Of a DNA stretch of 64,000 nucleotides, positions 1-9,734 are shown one piece after another. Under the pieces are notes generated by a model. The model saw nothing but the letters and a program-made list of their open reading frames with translations, did no database searches and was not told where the DNA came from. This DNA comes from an uncultured Christensenellaceae bacterium. GTDB lineage: Bacteria; Bacillota; Clostridia; Christensenellales; Pumilibacteraceae. Both the position numbers and the translations under genes were made by a program. Position 1 is the first letter of the stretch. Every line of letters starts with the position of its first letter. The DNA lies in NCBI GenBank assembly GCA_910587455.1, contig CAJULK010000003.1:62001-126000 (forward strand). The letters run 5' to 3'.

Positions 1-2
1 AG

Positions 3-3000
3 TACATTACCAGCGCCAATACGCAGAATATGAACAACCTCGTAGGCAACGGTCACATAATGTATCTTGCCGAACAGCAATCCAAAATTCAGGAGAACCA
101 GTTCGGTATCGGTATATCCAAGAAAGATACGCGCTCGAGCGTATCCGACGTTACCGTTACTATCGCCGTAGCAAACTGCGAATTGCAGGAAGGCGCTAAG
201 GCGGGTACCGTTACAAACTATTCGGACGCCGACGCGGAAGGCGGCGCTGAGGATAAAGACAAGTATTCGGCGCGTCTTACGTTCAATCTCAACATCGGCA
301 ACAGCGAAGTGGATATAGACACGACGGGAACCGAAGTAAGCGGCGACGAAACGACCGGTTATTATACGTCGCTTATGCTTACGAGCGGCGGCAACGCACA
401 TTCGGTAAGGCTCGACAGAACGGTGCCCGCCGATAAAGCCGCCGATACCACCTACGTAAAATACGCCGACGCCGACTCCAAGGACGAAGCATACTTCTAT
501 TCCGAATCGCTTCTCGGCTTCTCGTATTGGACGGGCGGACTCGCAAACGGCAAGCACAGTCGCTTGACGGCGCTCACAAACGGCAGCGATACTTCCGTCG
601 GTACTGCGCCCGTATTCGCAAACACGGCGGCGAGCGCCAAAGCACAGGCGTCCATGCGTAACTATTTTGCGGGACTCGACGTTCAGAGCGTGAACGGTAT
701 AGCTACTAACGGCTTCACGCCTAACGGCGGCATTTACGGCGCGTCGAACGGCAGCGAGGGTTACAGCAAATACTTCTCCGTTTCGATCACCGACGGCGGC
801 AGAAACATAGTCATCGCGCCCAATGCAAAGACATTTATCAATACGTCCGCGATAGGATATCCCGAGAAAGGCAATCTCAGCATGTCCAACCATATTGCGG
901 CAATCAAGGACTACTACGCCAAGCGCGGACTCGTAGCCGATTGCGTTGAAAAAGACGGGCGCGCTACGGTAGTTGCCGCATACTATCCGCTTCGCGTCGT
1001 CATCTACGACAACTGCGGCGACGGATTCGATTCGGGATCTTATATTTCGCTCGAGATCCGCGTTCAGATTTCGGGCTCGGCGCCCGCGCTGTCGCAGTCG
1101 CTCGCAAATACGATCGACGGTGTAGACAACGGCGATAAGACCATGAACATCGCTTTGGCTGTCAATTCCAACTACAATATCAATCTGTACGAGATAATTC
1201 GCGGCAAAGATCTCCTGTCCGATAACGGCAAGCTGTATTGGGCGAGCGATTATGCGGCGCTCAAAAGACAGACCGAGTCGGACGGAAATATCGACAATAT
1301 GTTCCGCCTCGAAACGGGCAGTTATCTTGTCAGTCCGTTTGAAAACGGTATAAACGCGGGGACTTTCGATACGGATAACCGCGCGCTTATAAACGGCACT
1401 GCGGGCTTTGCTCACAACGCCGAAAACGGCACGCCGCTCGAAAGGCAGCCCGACGTAATAATGTATATGGAAGTTGCGTCCGCCGTAGACAAACTTACGG
1501 CCGATACGGCGCCCATTGACAACATGATCCGTTATCACGTCAACAGACGTACTACTTATAACAACTCGTTGAACAATCCAGTTCAGAAGATGGACTTTGA
1601 TTTCACGCTCGTGTTCAGGGACAATGCCGGCAACGCTACGGGCACGCTTACCGTAAAGCTCAACGTGCTCAACAGCCCGCCCGAGATCCGCGCTCAGGCT
1701 CTCGAAACGGACGTGAACAATATCACCATGCGCGTAGGCGACTCGTTTACGCTCGTGACAACGCCTTGGAACAAGTTCGCCGACGGCAGCGCTTCGTCTC
1801 AGGCGTCCAACTCGTATAAGACGATAACCAATCCCAATCTTGCGGCGTATATCGGATCGCCTAATCTCGGTCCGTACAACAATAAACCCGCCAATGCGGT
1901 CAAATATCAGGATCTTACGGAAACGAATCTCGCCGATCCCGCGTACAAACTCAGAAGTTACAGAGTAGGCGTTGACGACGTCGACGGCGAGTCCAAGCAT
2001 CTCGGTTATCTTGCGGTTGCGACCGACGATACGCCGTGGGCGCTTCGCATAGACAGCGTTACACATAAGTCCGGATATTTCAGAACGGAGTACCGCGACC
2101 GCGTAAGTTCCGAGGGCGCGATCCCGTCCGGCGGACAGAATGCGCTCGACGTAGTTATCTTTGCGGACAACGCGTGCACCAATATGCCGATATCCGTAAC
2201 TATTTCCGACGACTGCAACGAGCGTGTTACGTACACGATGTACGTTACCGTCGTAAGTTCCAAGCCCAATCCCATAACGCAGGCAGACGTCGCCGCAGGC
2301 CGTCCGCTAAACGAAGGTTTGGAAATTATTCCCGGCAGAGTGGGCGAATACAGACTGTATATGAACGTATCGCAGCTGCCGAGCGGCGTTATGCCCGACG
2401 ATCCCATTAAGAAAGTTTCGGTCAACAACGAGGGCGTAAAGGACGCTTACAGCGATATAACGATAGATATTTCGAAAATCGCATACGACAGAGACAAAAA
2501 CGACAACGCTCAGATAGGGTTGTTTACGAGTATGCTGTTGCCGACGTTCACGGTCAACGGACTCGCAATGAACTTCGATCAGGGTACGAACAGATACTAC
2601 AACGATAAGTACGAGATAATCATAACGGACAACGGCCGTCAGAATATCTTTACGATCAAGTGTCTGAGCTTTGACATGACAAACGATTGGGACGAACTCA
2701 AATTCTATGTAAGAGACGTAGGCAACAACGTTTACGAGAATGCCGTTCCCATCACGATCCGCATCTGCACTCTGTATTCGGCTATAGGCAATACCGATAC
2801 GTACATTAAAGAGATCACCACCGCTACGGGCATGCTTACGGGCACGTCGGTGGAAAACAGAGTCGATAAAGTTTACGTCAAGTCCAAAGACATGTTCGAC
2901 GGAATCGGTCTCAATGACGGCGACGAGCGCATCGGTCAGCCGAGCAAGTACACATTGGTCGCATACGGCGGAATGTCGCCCGACGTCGATCAGAATAACG

Positions 3001-5960
3001 GCGGGGCGAACTCTTTCGACCGCAGCGGTATACGCATTACGGATCCGGACGTCAAGATAAAGCACGGCGGCGACGATGTCGTTTATCCGTACAATCTCAA
3101 TTACGACGTAAAGATCTATGCGTTGATGGATTGGGACAGAACTTCGAGCACGTATGTTTCCAAACTTCTCAACAACTCGACGAGCAGTCTGTTCGACATC
3201 AACCGCAATACCGGTAAGTTCATACGCAAAGCGAGCTCCGATTTCGATTCGTATCTGATCGGCGGCAGACGCGCGGACGGCACGTCGTACGACAGCGACA
3301 TAAACGAGAGCTTGCTCGCGTTTATCAACAGATATTTCTTGTTCTCGATAGGCGCCGACGGTGTTTCCGTGGAATTCATTCCCGTTACCGCCACGCTGAA
3401 CACTGATATACTGTTCTATGCCGAGGTCGAAAAACAAACGCTCGTTCCCGATGAAAATGGTGATACGCGCGTTTGCGTCCCTACGTCCGATACTGCCGTC
3501 AAGGCAGGCACTATCTTCTATGTCCGCGTTAAAGATTCCGCGCCGATAGCGAATAAGAACACAGATGTTCTCTCGTTCTCGGGCAAGATCGGCGACGTCG
3601 GTACGTTTACCATCTTCGATCGGAACAATTCCGATATTTCTATGTTCTCCGATTCGGACACCGATGACGTGGTTATCGTCAACGGATTTGTTCCCGGTTC
3701 GCGCGACGAAGCCGCCGACTATGCTGCGGCGCTCGAAGGCGTAAAATACGATTGGAAGGTAAGCAGTACAAAGCCGCGCGCCATAGATATAAGCGTTAAT
3801 AACGACGACGGCACGCTCACCGTAAAGATCAACCGCAGAATTGACGAGCGCAACGAAAAAGGCGAATATCTGCCTTACGTGACATTGCCCGTCGTAATAA
3901 CGGGTGTAGACAGAGCGGGTGAAACGACCAAGGTCACGCTGTACATCACTATAGAGAACTCGGATTTCACGGTCAAGCCCGATGCTATCAAGAGCTCGAT
4001 AGATTCGCGCGGCATAGGTTACTCGCTCGAATCGAGCGACAGCGGAAAGGATTACGAGTATGTTATAGATACGTATGTGTCAAAAGATATCGATCCCGTT
4101 ACGCTCAACGTTATAGAATGGTTCGACGATCCCGACTTTACTACGGTCACGCGCGACACCGATTCGTACAGGCTCGTTGCCAACAACGGCGTAAACGAGG
4201 ATAAGTATCTCACCAAAGACAGTGCGCCGCTCAACGTATATGCCGAGGACGATACTACCGTAATAGGCACGCTCACCCCCGTGTTCGCAAACGGCGACGA
4301 GTATCACTTTACGGGCTTTACCGTTGCCGCTGCGTCGTGGATGCGCGGGTTTATGGGCACTGCGTATGTGCGCGTTATAGACAGAAGCGGCGACGCAGCC
4401 GATCTCGAAAACGGCATAACGTTCATCGTGCATGTGTGGATAGCCAATTCCGCGCCCACGGTAAAAGACGGCGTCGAAAAGCAGTCGGTGTTCAATATCG
4501 TCGGTTCGAATACCGAGCAGCTCGATTCGATACAGATCGACATTAAAGATTATGTAACCGATCCCAACAGTACAGACACGGTCGAGATACTCAACGACAA
4601 GAATACGTATCTGCGTATAGTCAGCGCGATGACGATCGAGCCGACAAGAGTGTTCTCGTCCAAGTACATAGTGGACAGCCACACGGATATCGTCGACGTT
4701 ATAACCGTAGCTACGGACGAAGGGCAGAACAGATACTGCAAGATCACGCCCAAGACGGGATATTTCGGATCGCAGAGCGTCAGTATCCTTGTTGCCGACG
4801 GCGATCTTGTAAATACCGAGACGCGCACGGTTGCGTTTACCGTTACGTTCAACGTAGCGTACGACTTTGCGGACGTAGGGGAACTTAACGGAGTTTCGCT
4901 CGTGCGCGGGCTCACGACGGATGTTACGGCAACATCGCTCATGAAAGATGTAACCGTGGATTCGGGAGTGGAAACGCCCGAAGCGCGCGAAGTCGCCCGG
5001 GCGGACGTGACGGCAACGTTTAATCCCGGTCAGGACTTCGCCGTGTCCGAACTCAGCGTTCCCGCCAAGTATTCGGATTACGTGCGTATAATCAAGCCCG
5101 ACGAAAACGATCCCGCATGGAGAGTACGCGCACTTCGCGTAACCTCCGACAGCGATCCCGTTCAGCTCGCCGTCAAGTTCAAGCTCGCAGGCGAAGCGGA
5201 CAACGAGAACGCCGAGGAGTTTGCTTCGACGTTTAACGTCGTTATAGTTTCCAATCCGAAGCCCGAACTGCAAGAAATGTTTAAGAACGGAAAAACGTTC
5301 TACTCGTCGGGCAACGATGACTTCCTGCTCGAGGACGGCACGATACACCTTTCGCCCGAGGACATGTTTACGGACAATATAGGCGATATAGTGTCGTTTG
5401 TATCTGCAAGCTCCAAAACGCCGTCGCTGGTCGAAGTATCGGTAGACGCCGCCGATAACCTGCGCATCAAGTTCAATGCGCGAGGCAGCGCGGAGATCAC
5501 CGTTGTTGCGGCAGACCTTACGGGAGAGAGCAAGTCGTACACATTTACTGTTACAAACGTAGATCTCGATGAGCCGACGTTCTGGATGAGCATAATGATC
5601 AGCTTTGAGGAGAACCCGTGGATATGGATCGGCATCCTCGCAGGCATACTTCTTATAATACTTCTTATAATAATCATCGTGCTCGTTATGAAACGCAAAA
5701 AGCGGAAGCGCGAAGAATTGGAAGCCATGCTTGTGTCCGAAATGGAACTCGAAGAGCAGATGATGCGGCTTGCCGGCGGCATGGGTGTTCCGTATCAGTC
5801 GTACGGATACTTGCCCCCGACCATGCCAGTGCAGCAAGATCCCGGGCTTATGCTCGGCGGCGGCGCAGGCGCTCCCACTAACAATAACGCCATAGGGCTC
5901 AACCCCGGTCAAGCGCCGGACGGCGGCAATAACGGTGCGCCGCCCAATCCCGGAATGTAA
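3..5960 (+). CDS. Giant anchored surface protein with cadherin/Ig-like repeats (5' end missing)
   Basis: The reading frame is open from the first bases, so the true start lies upstream; about 1985 residues are visible. The chain is a string of beta-rich segments rich in Asn, Asp, Thr and Val. Segment ends repeat a pattern like VTLxVxNSxP (for example LNVLNSPPEI, IANSAPTV, VVSSKPNPI), which suggests tandem cadherin- or Ig-like domains. A hydrophobic span encoded near 5616-5690 is followed by a basic MKRKKRKR stop-transfer, an acidic helix and a Gly/Pro/Asn/Gln-rich tail. This predicts a single C-terminal membrane anchor with the repeats outside the cell. I see no LPXTG sorting motif. Adhesion or cell-wall scaffolding is an inference. 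A strong terminator follows directly. Confidence 0.8.
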   Translation, partial: YITSANTQNMNNLVGNGHIMYLAEQQSKIQENQFGIGISKKDTRSSVSDVTVTIAVANCELQEGAKAGTVTNYSDADAEGGAEDKDKYSARLTFNLNIGNSEVDIDTTGTEVSGDETTGYYTSLMLTSGGNAHSVRLDRTVPADKAADTTYVKYADADSKDEAYFYSESLLGFSYWTGGLANGKHSRLTALTNGSDTSVGTAPVFANTAASAKAQASMRNYFAGLDVQSVNGIATNGFTPNGGIYGASNGSEGYSKYFSVSITDGGRNIVIAPNAKTFINTSAIGYPEKGNLSMSNHIAAIKDYYAKRGLVADCVEKDGRATVVAAYYPLRVVIYDNCGDGFDSGSYISLEIRVQISGSAPALSQSLANTIDGVDNGDKTMNIALAVNSNYNINLYEIIRGKDLLSDNGKLYWASDYAALKRQTESDGNIDNMFRLETGSYLVSPFENGINAGTFDTDNRALINGTAGFAHNAENGTPLERQPDVIMYMEVASAVDKLTADTAPIDNMIRYHVNRRTTYNNSLNNPVQKMDFDFTLVFRDNAGNATGTLTVKLNVLNSPPEIRAQALETDVNNITMRVGDSFTLVTTPWNKFADGSASSQASNSYKTITNPNLAAYIGSPNLGPYNNKPANAVKYQDLTETNLADPAYKLRSYRVGVDDVDGESKHLGYLAVATDDTPWALRIDSVTHKSGYFRTEYRDRVSSEGAIPSGGQNALDVVIFADNACTNMPISVTISDDCNERVTYTMYVTVVSSKPNPITQADVAAGRPLNEGLEIIPGRVGEYRLYMNVSQLPSGVMPDDPIKKVSVNNEGVKDAYSDITIDISKIAYDRDKNDNAQIGLFTSMLLPTFTVNGLAMNFDQGTNRYYNDKYEIIITDNGRQNIFTIKCLSFDMTNDWDELKFYVRDVGNNVYENAVPITIRICTLYSAIGNTDTYIKEITTATGMLTGTSVENRVDKVYVKSKDMFDGIGLNDGDERIGQPSKYTLVAYGGMSPDVDQNNGGANSFDRSGIRITDPDVKIKHGGDDVVYPYNLNYDVKIYALMDWDRTSSTYVSKLLNNSTSSLFDINRNTGKFIRKASSDFDSYLIGGRRADGTSYDSDINESLLAFINRYFLFSIGADGVSVEFIPVTATLNTDILFYAEVEKQTLVPDENGDTRVCVPTSDTAVKAGTIFYVRVKDSAPIANKNTDVLSFSGKIGDVGTFTIFDRNNSDISMFSDSDTDDVVIVNGFVPGSRDEAADYAAALEGVKYDWKVSSTKPRAIDISVNNDDGTLTVKINRRIDERNEKGEYLPYVTLPVVITGVDRAGETTKVTLYITIENSDFTVKPDAIKSSIDSRGIGYSLESSDSGKDYEYVIDTYVSKDIDPVTLNVIEWFDDPDFTTVTRDTDSYRLVANNGVNEDKYLTKDSAPLNVYAEDDTTVIGTLTPVFANGDEYHFTGFTVAAASWMRGFMGTAYVRVIDRSGDAADLENGITFIVHVWIANSAPTVKDGVEKQSVFNIVGSNTEQLDSIQIDIKDYVTDPNSTDTVEILNDKNTYLRIVSAMTIEPTRVFSSKYIVDSHTDIVDVITVATDEGQNRYCKITPKTGYFGSQSVSILVADGDLVNTETRTVAFTVTFNVAYDFADVGELNGVSLVRGLTTDVTATSLMKDVTVDSGVETPEAREVARADVTATFNPGQDFAVSELSVPAKYSDYVRIIKPDENDPAWRVRALRVTSDSDPVQLAVKFKLAGEADNENAEEFASTFNVVIVSNPKPELQEMFKNGKTFYSSGNDDFLLEDGTIHLSPEDMFTDNIGDIVSFVSASSKTPSLVEVSVDAADNLRIKFNARGSAEITVVAADLTGESKSYTFTVTNVDLDEPTFWMSIMISFEENPWIWIGILAGILLIILLIIIIVLVMKRKKRKREELEAMLVSEMELEEQMMRLAGGMGVPYQSYGYLPPTMPVQQDPGLMLGGGAGAPTNNNAIGLNPGQAPDGGNNGAPPNPGM

Positions 5961-5968
5961 TCGCAAAG

Positions 5969-6000
5969 CGTCGTCGCCTCGTGCGGCGGCGTTTTTGTTT
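5969..6000 (+). terminator. Rho-independent terminator of the surface protein gene
   Basis: A 9-bp stem (5969-5977 with 5983-5991, two G-T wobbles) closes a 5-base loop and runs into TTTTTGTTT. It starts 9 bases after the stop codon. Confidence 0.85.
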
Positions 6001-6155
6001 GCCGTGCTTGGGCATAGGGCGGGCGCGGCGTTTCATATTTTACGTATTTGTGACCGCTTAACAGATTAACGGTCGAAATATGTCCGTCGCGCGTTTTTTA
6101 TGACGGTTATCTCGGTGCTTTATTATAAAAATTTTTTCAAAAGCATTAAAAAAGG

Positions 6156-6184
6156 TTGTGTTTTTTTTCCCGATGGGGTATAAT
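6156..6184 (+). promoter_or_regulatory. SigA-type promoter for rnj
   Basis: TTGTGT (6156-6161), a 17-base spacer and TATAAT (6179-6184). The predicted start near 6191 leaves a leader of about 160 bases before RNase J. The rest of the 5961-6351 gap holds the upstream terminator, AT-rich sequence and this leader; I see no gene in it. Confidence 0.7.
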
Positions 6185-6303
6185 GATAACGACGCGAGAG
6201 CATCGCACAAGTCATATTAATATATTACGTTTATATCGGTGAAAAACCGTAATTGTTTTGGTCTTTTTTCGGCGCGAAGCGCTGTAATAGTGTGTAACTT
6301 TGC

Positions 6304-6326
6304 CGCATTTATAAATCATAAATGCG
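6304..6326 (+). promoter_or_regulatory. Hairpin in the rnj leader, just before the RBS
   Basis: CGCATTTA (6304-6311) and TAAATGCG (6319-6326) form a perfect 8-bp stem with a 7-base loop. It ends 12 bases before the GGAGG (6339-6343) that serves the TTG start. It could affect translation or stability of the rnj mRNA; no function is shown. Confidence 0.4.
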
Positions 6327-6351
6327 CCGGACAATATCGGAGGAAATTATT

Positions 6352-8025
6352 TTGCAACACAAAAAAACGGTAGATCCCGTGCTCAAAGTCATATTTTTGG
6401 GCGGCGTGGGCGAAATCGGAAAGAACATGACCGCGCTCGAATTCGGCGAGGACATTATCATCATCGACTGCGGCTCGACGTTTCCCACGTCGGATACGCC
6501 CGGCGTAGATTTGATAATACCCGATCCCGCATACTTATTGCTTAATAAGGACAGGATACGCGGTATAGTAGTGACGCACGGTCACGAGGATCATATCGGG
6601 TCTATTCCGTACTTCCTGAAAGAATGTAACGTGCCCGTGTTCGGTACGCGGCTCACGCTTGCGCTTATAGAAAATAAGCTGCGCGAGCGCAGGATAGACA
6701 ACGCCAAACTCAATGTGGTGCAGCCCGGTAACGTAGTATCGCTCGGGCGAGCGTTCAAGGTCGAGTTCGTAAACGTATCTCATTCTATTGCGGGATCGTG
6801 CGCGCTGTCCATATCGACGCCTGTCGGCACCGTATTCCATTCCGGTGACTTCAAGGTCGATTATACGCCCATAAACGGCAATATGATGGATCTTCAACGC
6901 ATAGCCGAAATAGGCAAGCAAGGCGTATTGTTGCTGCTTTGCGAAAGCACAAACGTCGAGCGTCCCGGTTCGTCGATGAGCGAAGCTACGGTCGGTCGGT
7001 CTATGCGCAATATCTTCAACGAGAACAAGGACAGACGGCTTATTATAGCTACGTTTGCGTCCAACATTCACAGACTGCAACAGGTGATCGACCTTGCCGC
7101 GGAATTCGGGCGCAAGGTCGCGTTCTCGGGTCGGTCGATGATAAACGTTGCGGAATGTGCCGCGCGCATAGGCGAGCTCAGGCTTGACAGAAGTCAGATA
7201 GTAGATATCGAAAAGGTCAAAAACGTGGACGACAAAGATCTCGTGATCCTTACTACGGGAAGTCAGGGCGAGCCGATGAGCGCGCTGACGCGCATGGCGG
7301 CCGACGAGTTTTCCAAAGTCAAGCTCGGATATAATGACACCGTTATACTTTCGGCGCATCCCATTCCGGGCAACGAGCGCATGGTGTATACGGTTATCAA
7401 CAACGTGTACCGTCACGGCGCACGCGTTATATACGAGAGTTTGGCGGAACTTCACGTTTCGGGTCACGCATGCAGGGACGAACTTTCGCTTTTGCATGCG
7501 CTGTTGAAACCGCAGTATTTCATTCCCGTTCACGGCGAGCACAGACATCTTCAAAAACATGCGGAACTTGCGGTAGCAATGGGCGAACAGCCGTCGCATA
7601 TAATCATAACGGACATAGGCGATTGCGTGTACGTTTCGCATAAAACGTTCAAGATAGGAGAGCAGGTCGCGTCGGGCAGCCTGTTGGTAGACGGTTTGGG
7701 CGTAGGCGATACGGACAGTTCGGTGCTGCGCGACAGAAAGCATCTTGCCGAGGACGGACTTTTGATAGCCGTTATATGTATCGACGAGCTTTCGGGCACC
7801 GCGTCGGCAATAGATATTACGTCGCGCGGGTTTGCGTACGACAAGGACGGCGACGACTTTTTCGAAAAATGCCGCGAAACGGTGCACAGGATACTTTCGG
7901 GATTCGATCTTCGCGAATGTGACAGAAATACGCTAAACAACACCATAAGAAAAGAGCTTAAAAATTATATCTTCAAAATGACTCGGCGCAATCCGATGAT
8001 ACTTCCGATGGTGATAGATTGTTGA
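6352..8025 (+). CDS. rnj: Ribonuclease J
   Basis: This is a 557-residue cytoplasmic metallo-beta-lactamase/beta-CASP ribonuclease that acts as a 5'-3' exo- and endoribonuclease in mRNA turnover and rRNA maturation. The zinc motif HGHEDH lies at residues 76-81. Downstream are the FHSGDF metal motif, the TNVERPG beta-CASP entry, SAHPIPGNE and the late PVHGEHRH motif. A C-terminal domain follows, as in RNase J1/J2. I chose the TTG start at 6352 over the upstream ATG at 6322 because GGAGG (6339-6343) lies 8 bases before it and MQHKKTVDPVLKV fits the family N-terminus. The stop overlaps the start of the next gene. Only one paralogue is in the window, so J1 versus J2 is open. Confidence 0.95.
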   Translation: MQHKKTVDPVLKVIFLGGVGEIGKNMTALEFGEDIIIIDCGSTFPTSDTPGVDLIIPDPAYLLLNKDRIRGIVVTHGHEDHIGSIPYFLKECNVPVFGTRLTLALIENKLRERRIDNAKLNVVQPGNVVSLGRAFKVEFVNVSHSIAGSCALSISTPVGTVFHSGDFKVDYTPINGNMMDLQRIAEIGKQGVLLLLCESTNVERPGSSMSEATVGRSMRNIFNENKDRRLIIATFASNIHRLQQVIDLAAEFGRKVAFSGRSMINVAECAARIGELRLDRSQIVDIEKVKNVDDKDLVILTTGSQGEPMSALTRMAADEFSKVKLGYNDTVILSAHPIPGNERMVYTVINNVYRHGARVIYESLAELHVSGHACRDELSLLHALLKPQYFIPVHGEHRHLQKHAELAVAMGEQPSHIIITDIGDCVYVSHKTFKIGEQVASGSLLVDGLGVGDTDSSVLRDRKHLAEDGLLIAVICIDELSGTASAIDITSRGFAYDKDGDDFFEKCRETVHRILSGFDLRECDRNTLNNTIRKELKNYIFKMTRRNPMILPMVIDC

Positions 8026-9248
8026 ACGGGCGTAAGAACAACGGTGCTTCTGCGGGGCGCGAAGTAGAGCTTTTGGCGCCCGTGGGCGATATGAAAAAAC
8101 TCGACGTAGCTTTTCAGTACGGAGCTGACGCGGTATATCTTGCAGGAAAAAAACTCGGTATGCGTGCCGCGAGCAAGAATTTCGATTACGACGAGCTTAA
8201 AGCCGCGTCGCTTGCGGCGCATTGCCGACACAAAAAATTTTATGTTGCTCTTAATATTTTCCCTAATGACGATGATCTCGGACAAGCCGACGAATATATC
8301 GACTATCTTTTGAGCTTGCACGTAGACGGACTTATTGTTTCCGATCTCGGGTTGATAAAGCGCATTATAGATTCGCATTGCAATGTGCCGGTGCACGTTT
8401 CTACGCAGGCAAACGTGCTCAACAGCGATACCGCAAGGTTTTATGCCGACATGGGCGTGCGCAGGATAGTGCTTGCCCGCGAACTCGATCTTACTCGGAT
8501 CAGGCGCATACGCGATCGCTTGCCCGATACGGTCGAACTCGAAGCGTTTGTGCACGGCGCGATGTGCATATCGTATTCGGGGCGTTGCTTGCTGTCAGGT
8601 TATCTTACGGGTCGGTCGGCGAACCGCGGCGAATGTAATCAGGCGTGCAGAATGAATTTTACGCCCGACGGCGACGGCGAAATGCTTGAGTTTATCGAAG
8701 ACGACGGTACGTACGTATTCGGCGGTAACGATCTCAATATGATAAGGCATCTTGCGGAGCTTCGCGACGCGGGCGTAGCGTCGTTCAAGATAGAAGGCCG
8801 CGTCAAGTCCGAATACTATGTCGGTTGTATCGTGAATGCATACAGAAAAGCACTGAATGCCATGTACTCGGGCAGTGCCGTGCCCGAAGAAATAGTCGCC
8901 GAAACTTCCAAAGCGCCCAACCGCGGCTTTAATACGGGATTCTACTTCGGCGCGCCCGTGCGTGAAAAAGTAGATCCGCCGTACTACGCGTTTTGCGGCA
9001 TAGTGATGGACGATACCGCCGACGGCGCGGTAGTGGAAATGCGCAACAGGTTCAAAACGGGCGATAAACTCGAAGTTCTTTCTTACGACGATAATTATCT
9101 CAACAGCATCGTAACCGTTCCGATAATGCGCGACGAGGACGGCAACGAGCTTACCGACGCAAAGGTGCCGTGCGCGCGCGTGCTGCTTCCGGGAATACGG
9201 CTTCCCGAGCTGTCGATGTTGAGGCGCAAGCCGCCCGAATTATCGTAA
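8019..9248 (+). CDS. U32-family protein (TrhP/RlhA-like RNA hydroxylation protein)
   Basis: This 409-residue protein has the U32 N-terminal signature ELLAPVGDMKKLDVAFQYGADAVY and the family fingerprint EAFVHGAMCISYSGRC, then a second Cys pair (ECNQAC) that could hold an Fe-S cluster or zinc. Although named peptidases, characterised relatives such as TrhP and RlhA hydroxylate tRNA or 23S rRNA, using prephenate-linked chemistry. That makes an RNA-modification role more likely than proteolysis. The length fits the single-gene TrhP type. The start is TTG at 8019 or the next TTG at 8022; no strong Shine-Dalgarno site is visible, and overlap with the rnj stop suggests coupled translation. Which RNA is the target cannot be told from sequence. 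Confidence 0.85.
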   Translation: MLNGRKNNGASAGREVELLAPVGDMKKLDVAFQYGADAVYLAGKKLGMRAASKNFDYDELKAASLAAHCRHKKFYVALNIFPNDDDLGQADEYIDYLLSLHVDGLIVSDLGLIKRIIDSHCNVPVHVSTQANVLNSDTARFYADMGVRRIVLARELDLTRIRRIRDRLPDTVELEAFVHGAMCISYSGRCLLSGYLTGRSANRGECNQACRMNFTPDGDGEMLEFIEDDGTYVFGGNDLNMIRHLAELRDAGVASFKIEGRVKSEYYVGCIVNAYRKALNAMYSGSAVPEEIVAETSKAPNRGFNTGFYFGAPVREKVDPPYYAFCGIVMDDTADGAVVEMRNRFKTGDKLEVLSYDDNYLNSIVTVPIMRDEDGNELTDAKVPCARVLLPGIRLPELSMLRRKPPELS

Positions 9249-9272
9249 ATTTCGCCGACCGACATAAATCGC

Positions 9273-9301
9273 TTGCAATCGAAAAGGATAGGTGATATAA
9301 T
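9273..9301 (+). promoter_or_regulatory. Promoter of rnpB
   Basis: TTGCAA (9273-9278), 17 bases, TATAAT (9296-9301). The predicted start at about 9307-9308 matches the 5' end of the RNase P RNA. Confidence 0.85.
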
Positions 9302-9306
9302 GGTCG

Positions 9307-9619
9307 GGAGATGACCGGACGGTTGCGTTTATAACGAGGAAAGTCCGAACACCGCAGGACAGAACGCCGGCTAACTACCGGTGAAGGCGACTTCAAGGAA
9401 AGTGCAACAGAAAATTACAGCCGTAAGGCAATGGTGAAAAGGCGAGGTAAAAGCTCACCGTCGGAGCGGTAACGTTCCGAGCCGTGTAAACCCCGTTCGG
9501 TGCAAGACAAAAAGGGTCAAGGTGGTCCGCCGTCCTTTACAATCGCTCGACCGCAGCGGCAACGTTGCGGCAAGATAGATAACCGTCATAACAGAATTCG
9601 GCTTACGGGTCAGTCTCAC
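9307..9619 (+). ncRNA. rnpB: RNase P RNA, class A
   Basis: This is the catalytic RNA that removes tRNA 5' leaders. The conserved 5' core GAGGAAAGTCCGAAC (near 9336-9350) is present, followed by the ACAG-AA and GGTGAAGGCGACTTCAAGG blocks. The 3' core AGATAACCGTCATAACAGAATTCGGCTTAC (about 9576-9605) is also intact. The ends GAGATGACC and GGTCAGTCTC can pair as helix P1. The layout matches ancestral class A rather than the class B RNA of Bacilli, which supports a clostridial rather than bacillar host. The exact ends are estimated from the promoter and P1. Confidence 0.95.
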
Positions 9620-9650
9620 GCTCACAGACTAATAATCTGTGAGCATTTTT
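9620..9650 (+). terminator. Terminator of rnpB
   Basis: GCTCACAGA (9620-9628) pairs perfectly with TCTGTGAGC (9636-9644), with a 7-base loop, followed by ATTTTT. Confidence 0.9.
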
Positions 9651-9734
9651 ATTGCGGTGTTTCATGCCGATCGTATCTCGCCGATAATGCGTAAGGAAGA
9701 TACGAGCGTATCGCTTCGGCGGAAACTATCGGCG

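Noticed and set aside
2307..3437. Long antisense open frames across the surface protein, and similar ones at 4080-5966, 6535-7887 and 11496-12095
   Set aside because: They are mirrors of strongly biased codon use in the real genes, have Arg/Tyr/His-rich meaningless products and lack ribosome-binding sites.
6322..6351. ATG at 6322 as the RNase J start
   Set aside because: It lies in the leader hairpin and before the only good Shine-Dalgarno site; the TTG at 6352 fits the family N-terminus.
9663..9720. Inverted repeat TCGTATCT/AGATACGA as sigK terminator or attachment site
   Set aside because: The loop is long and no T-run follows on either strand; no integrase or element boundary is near.
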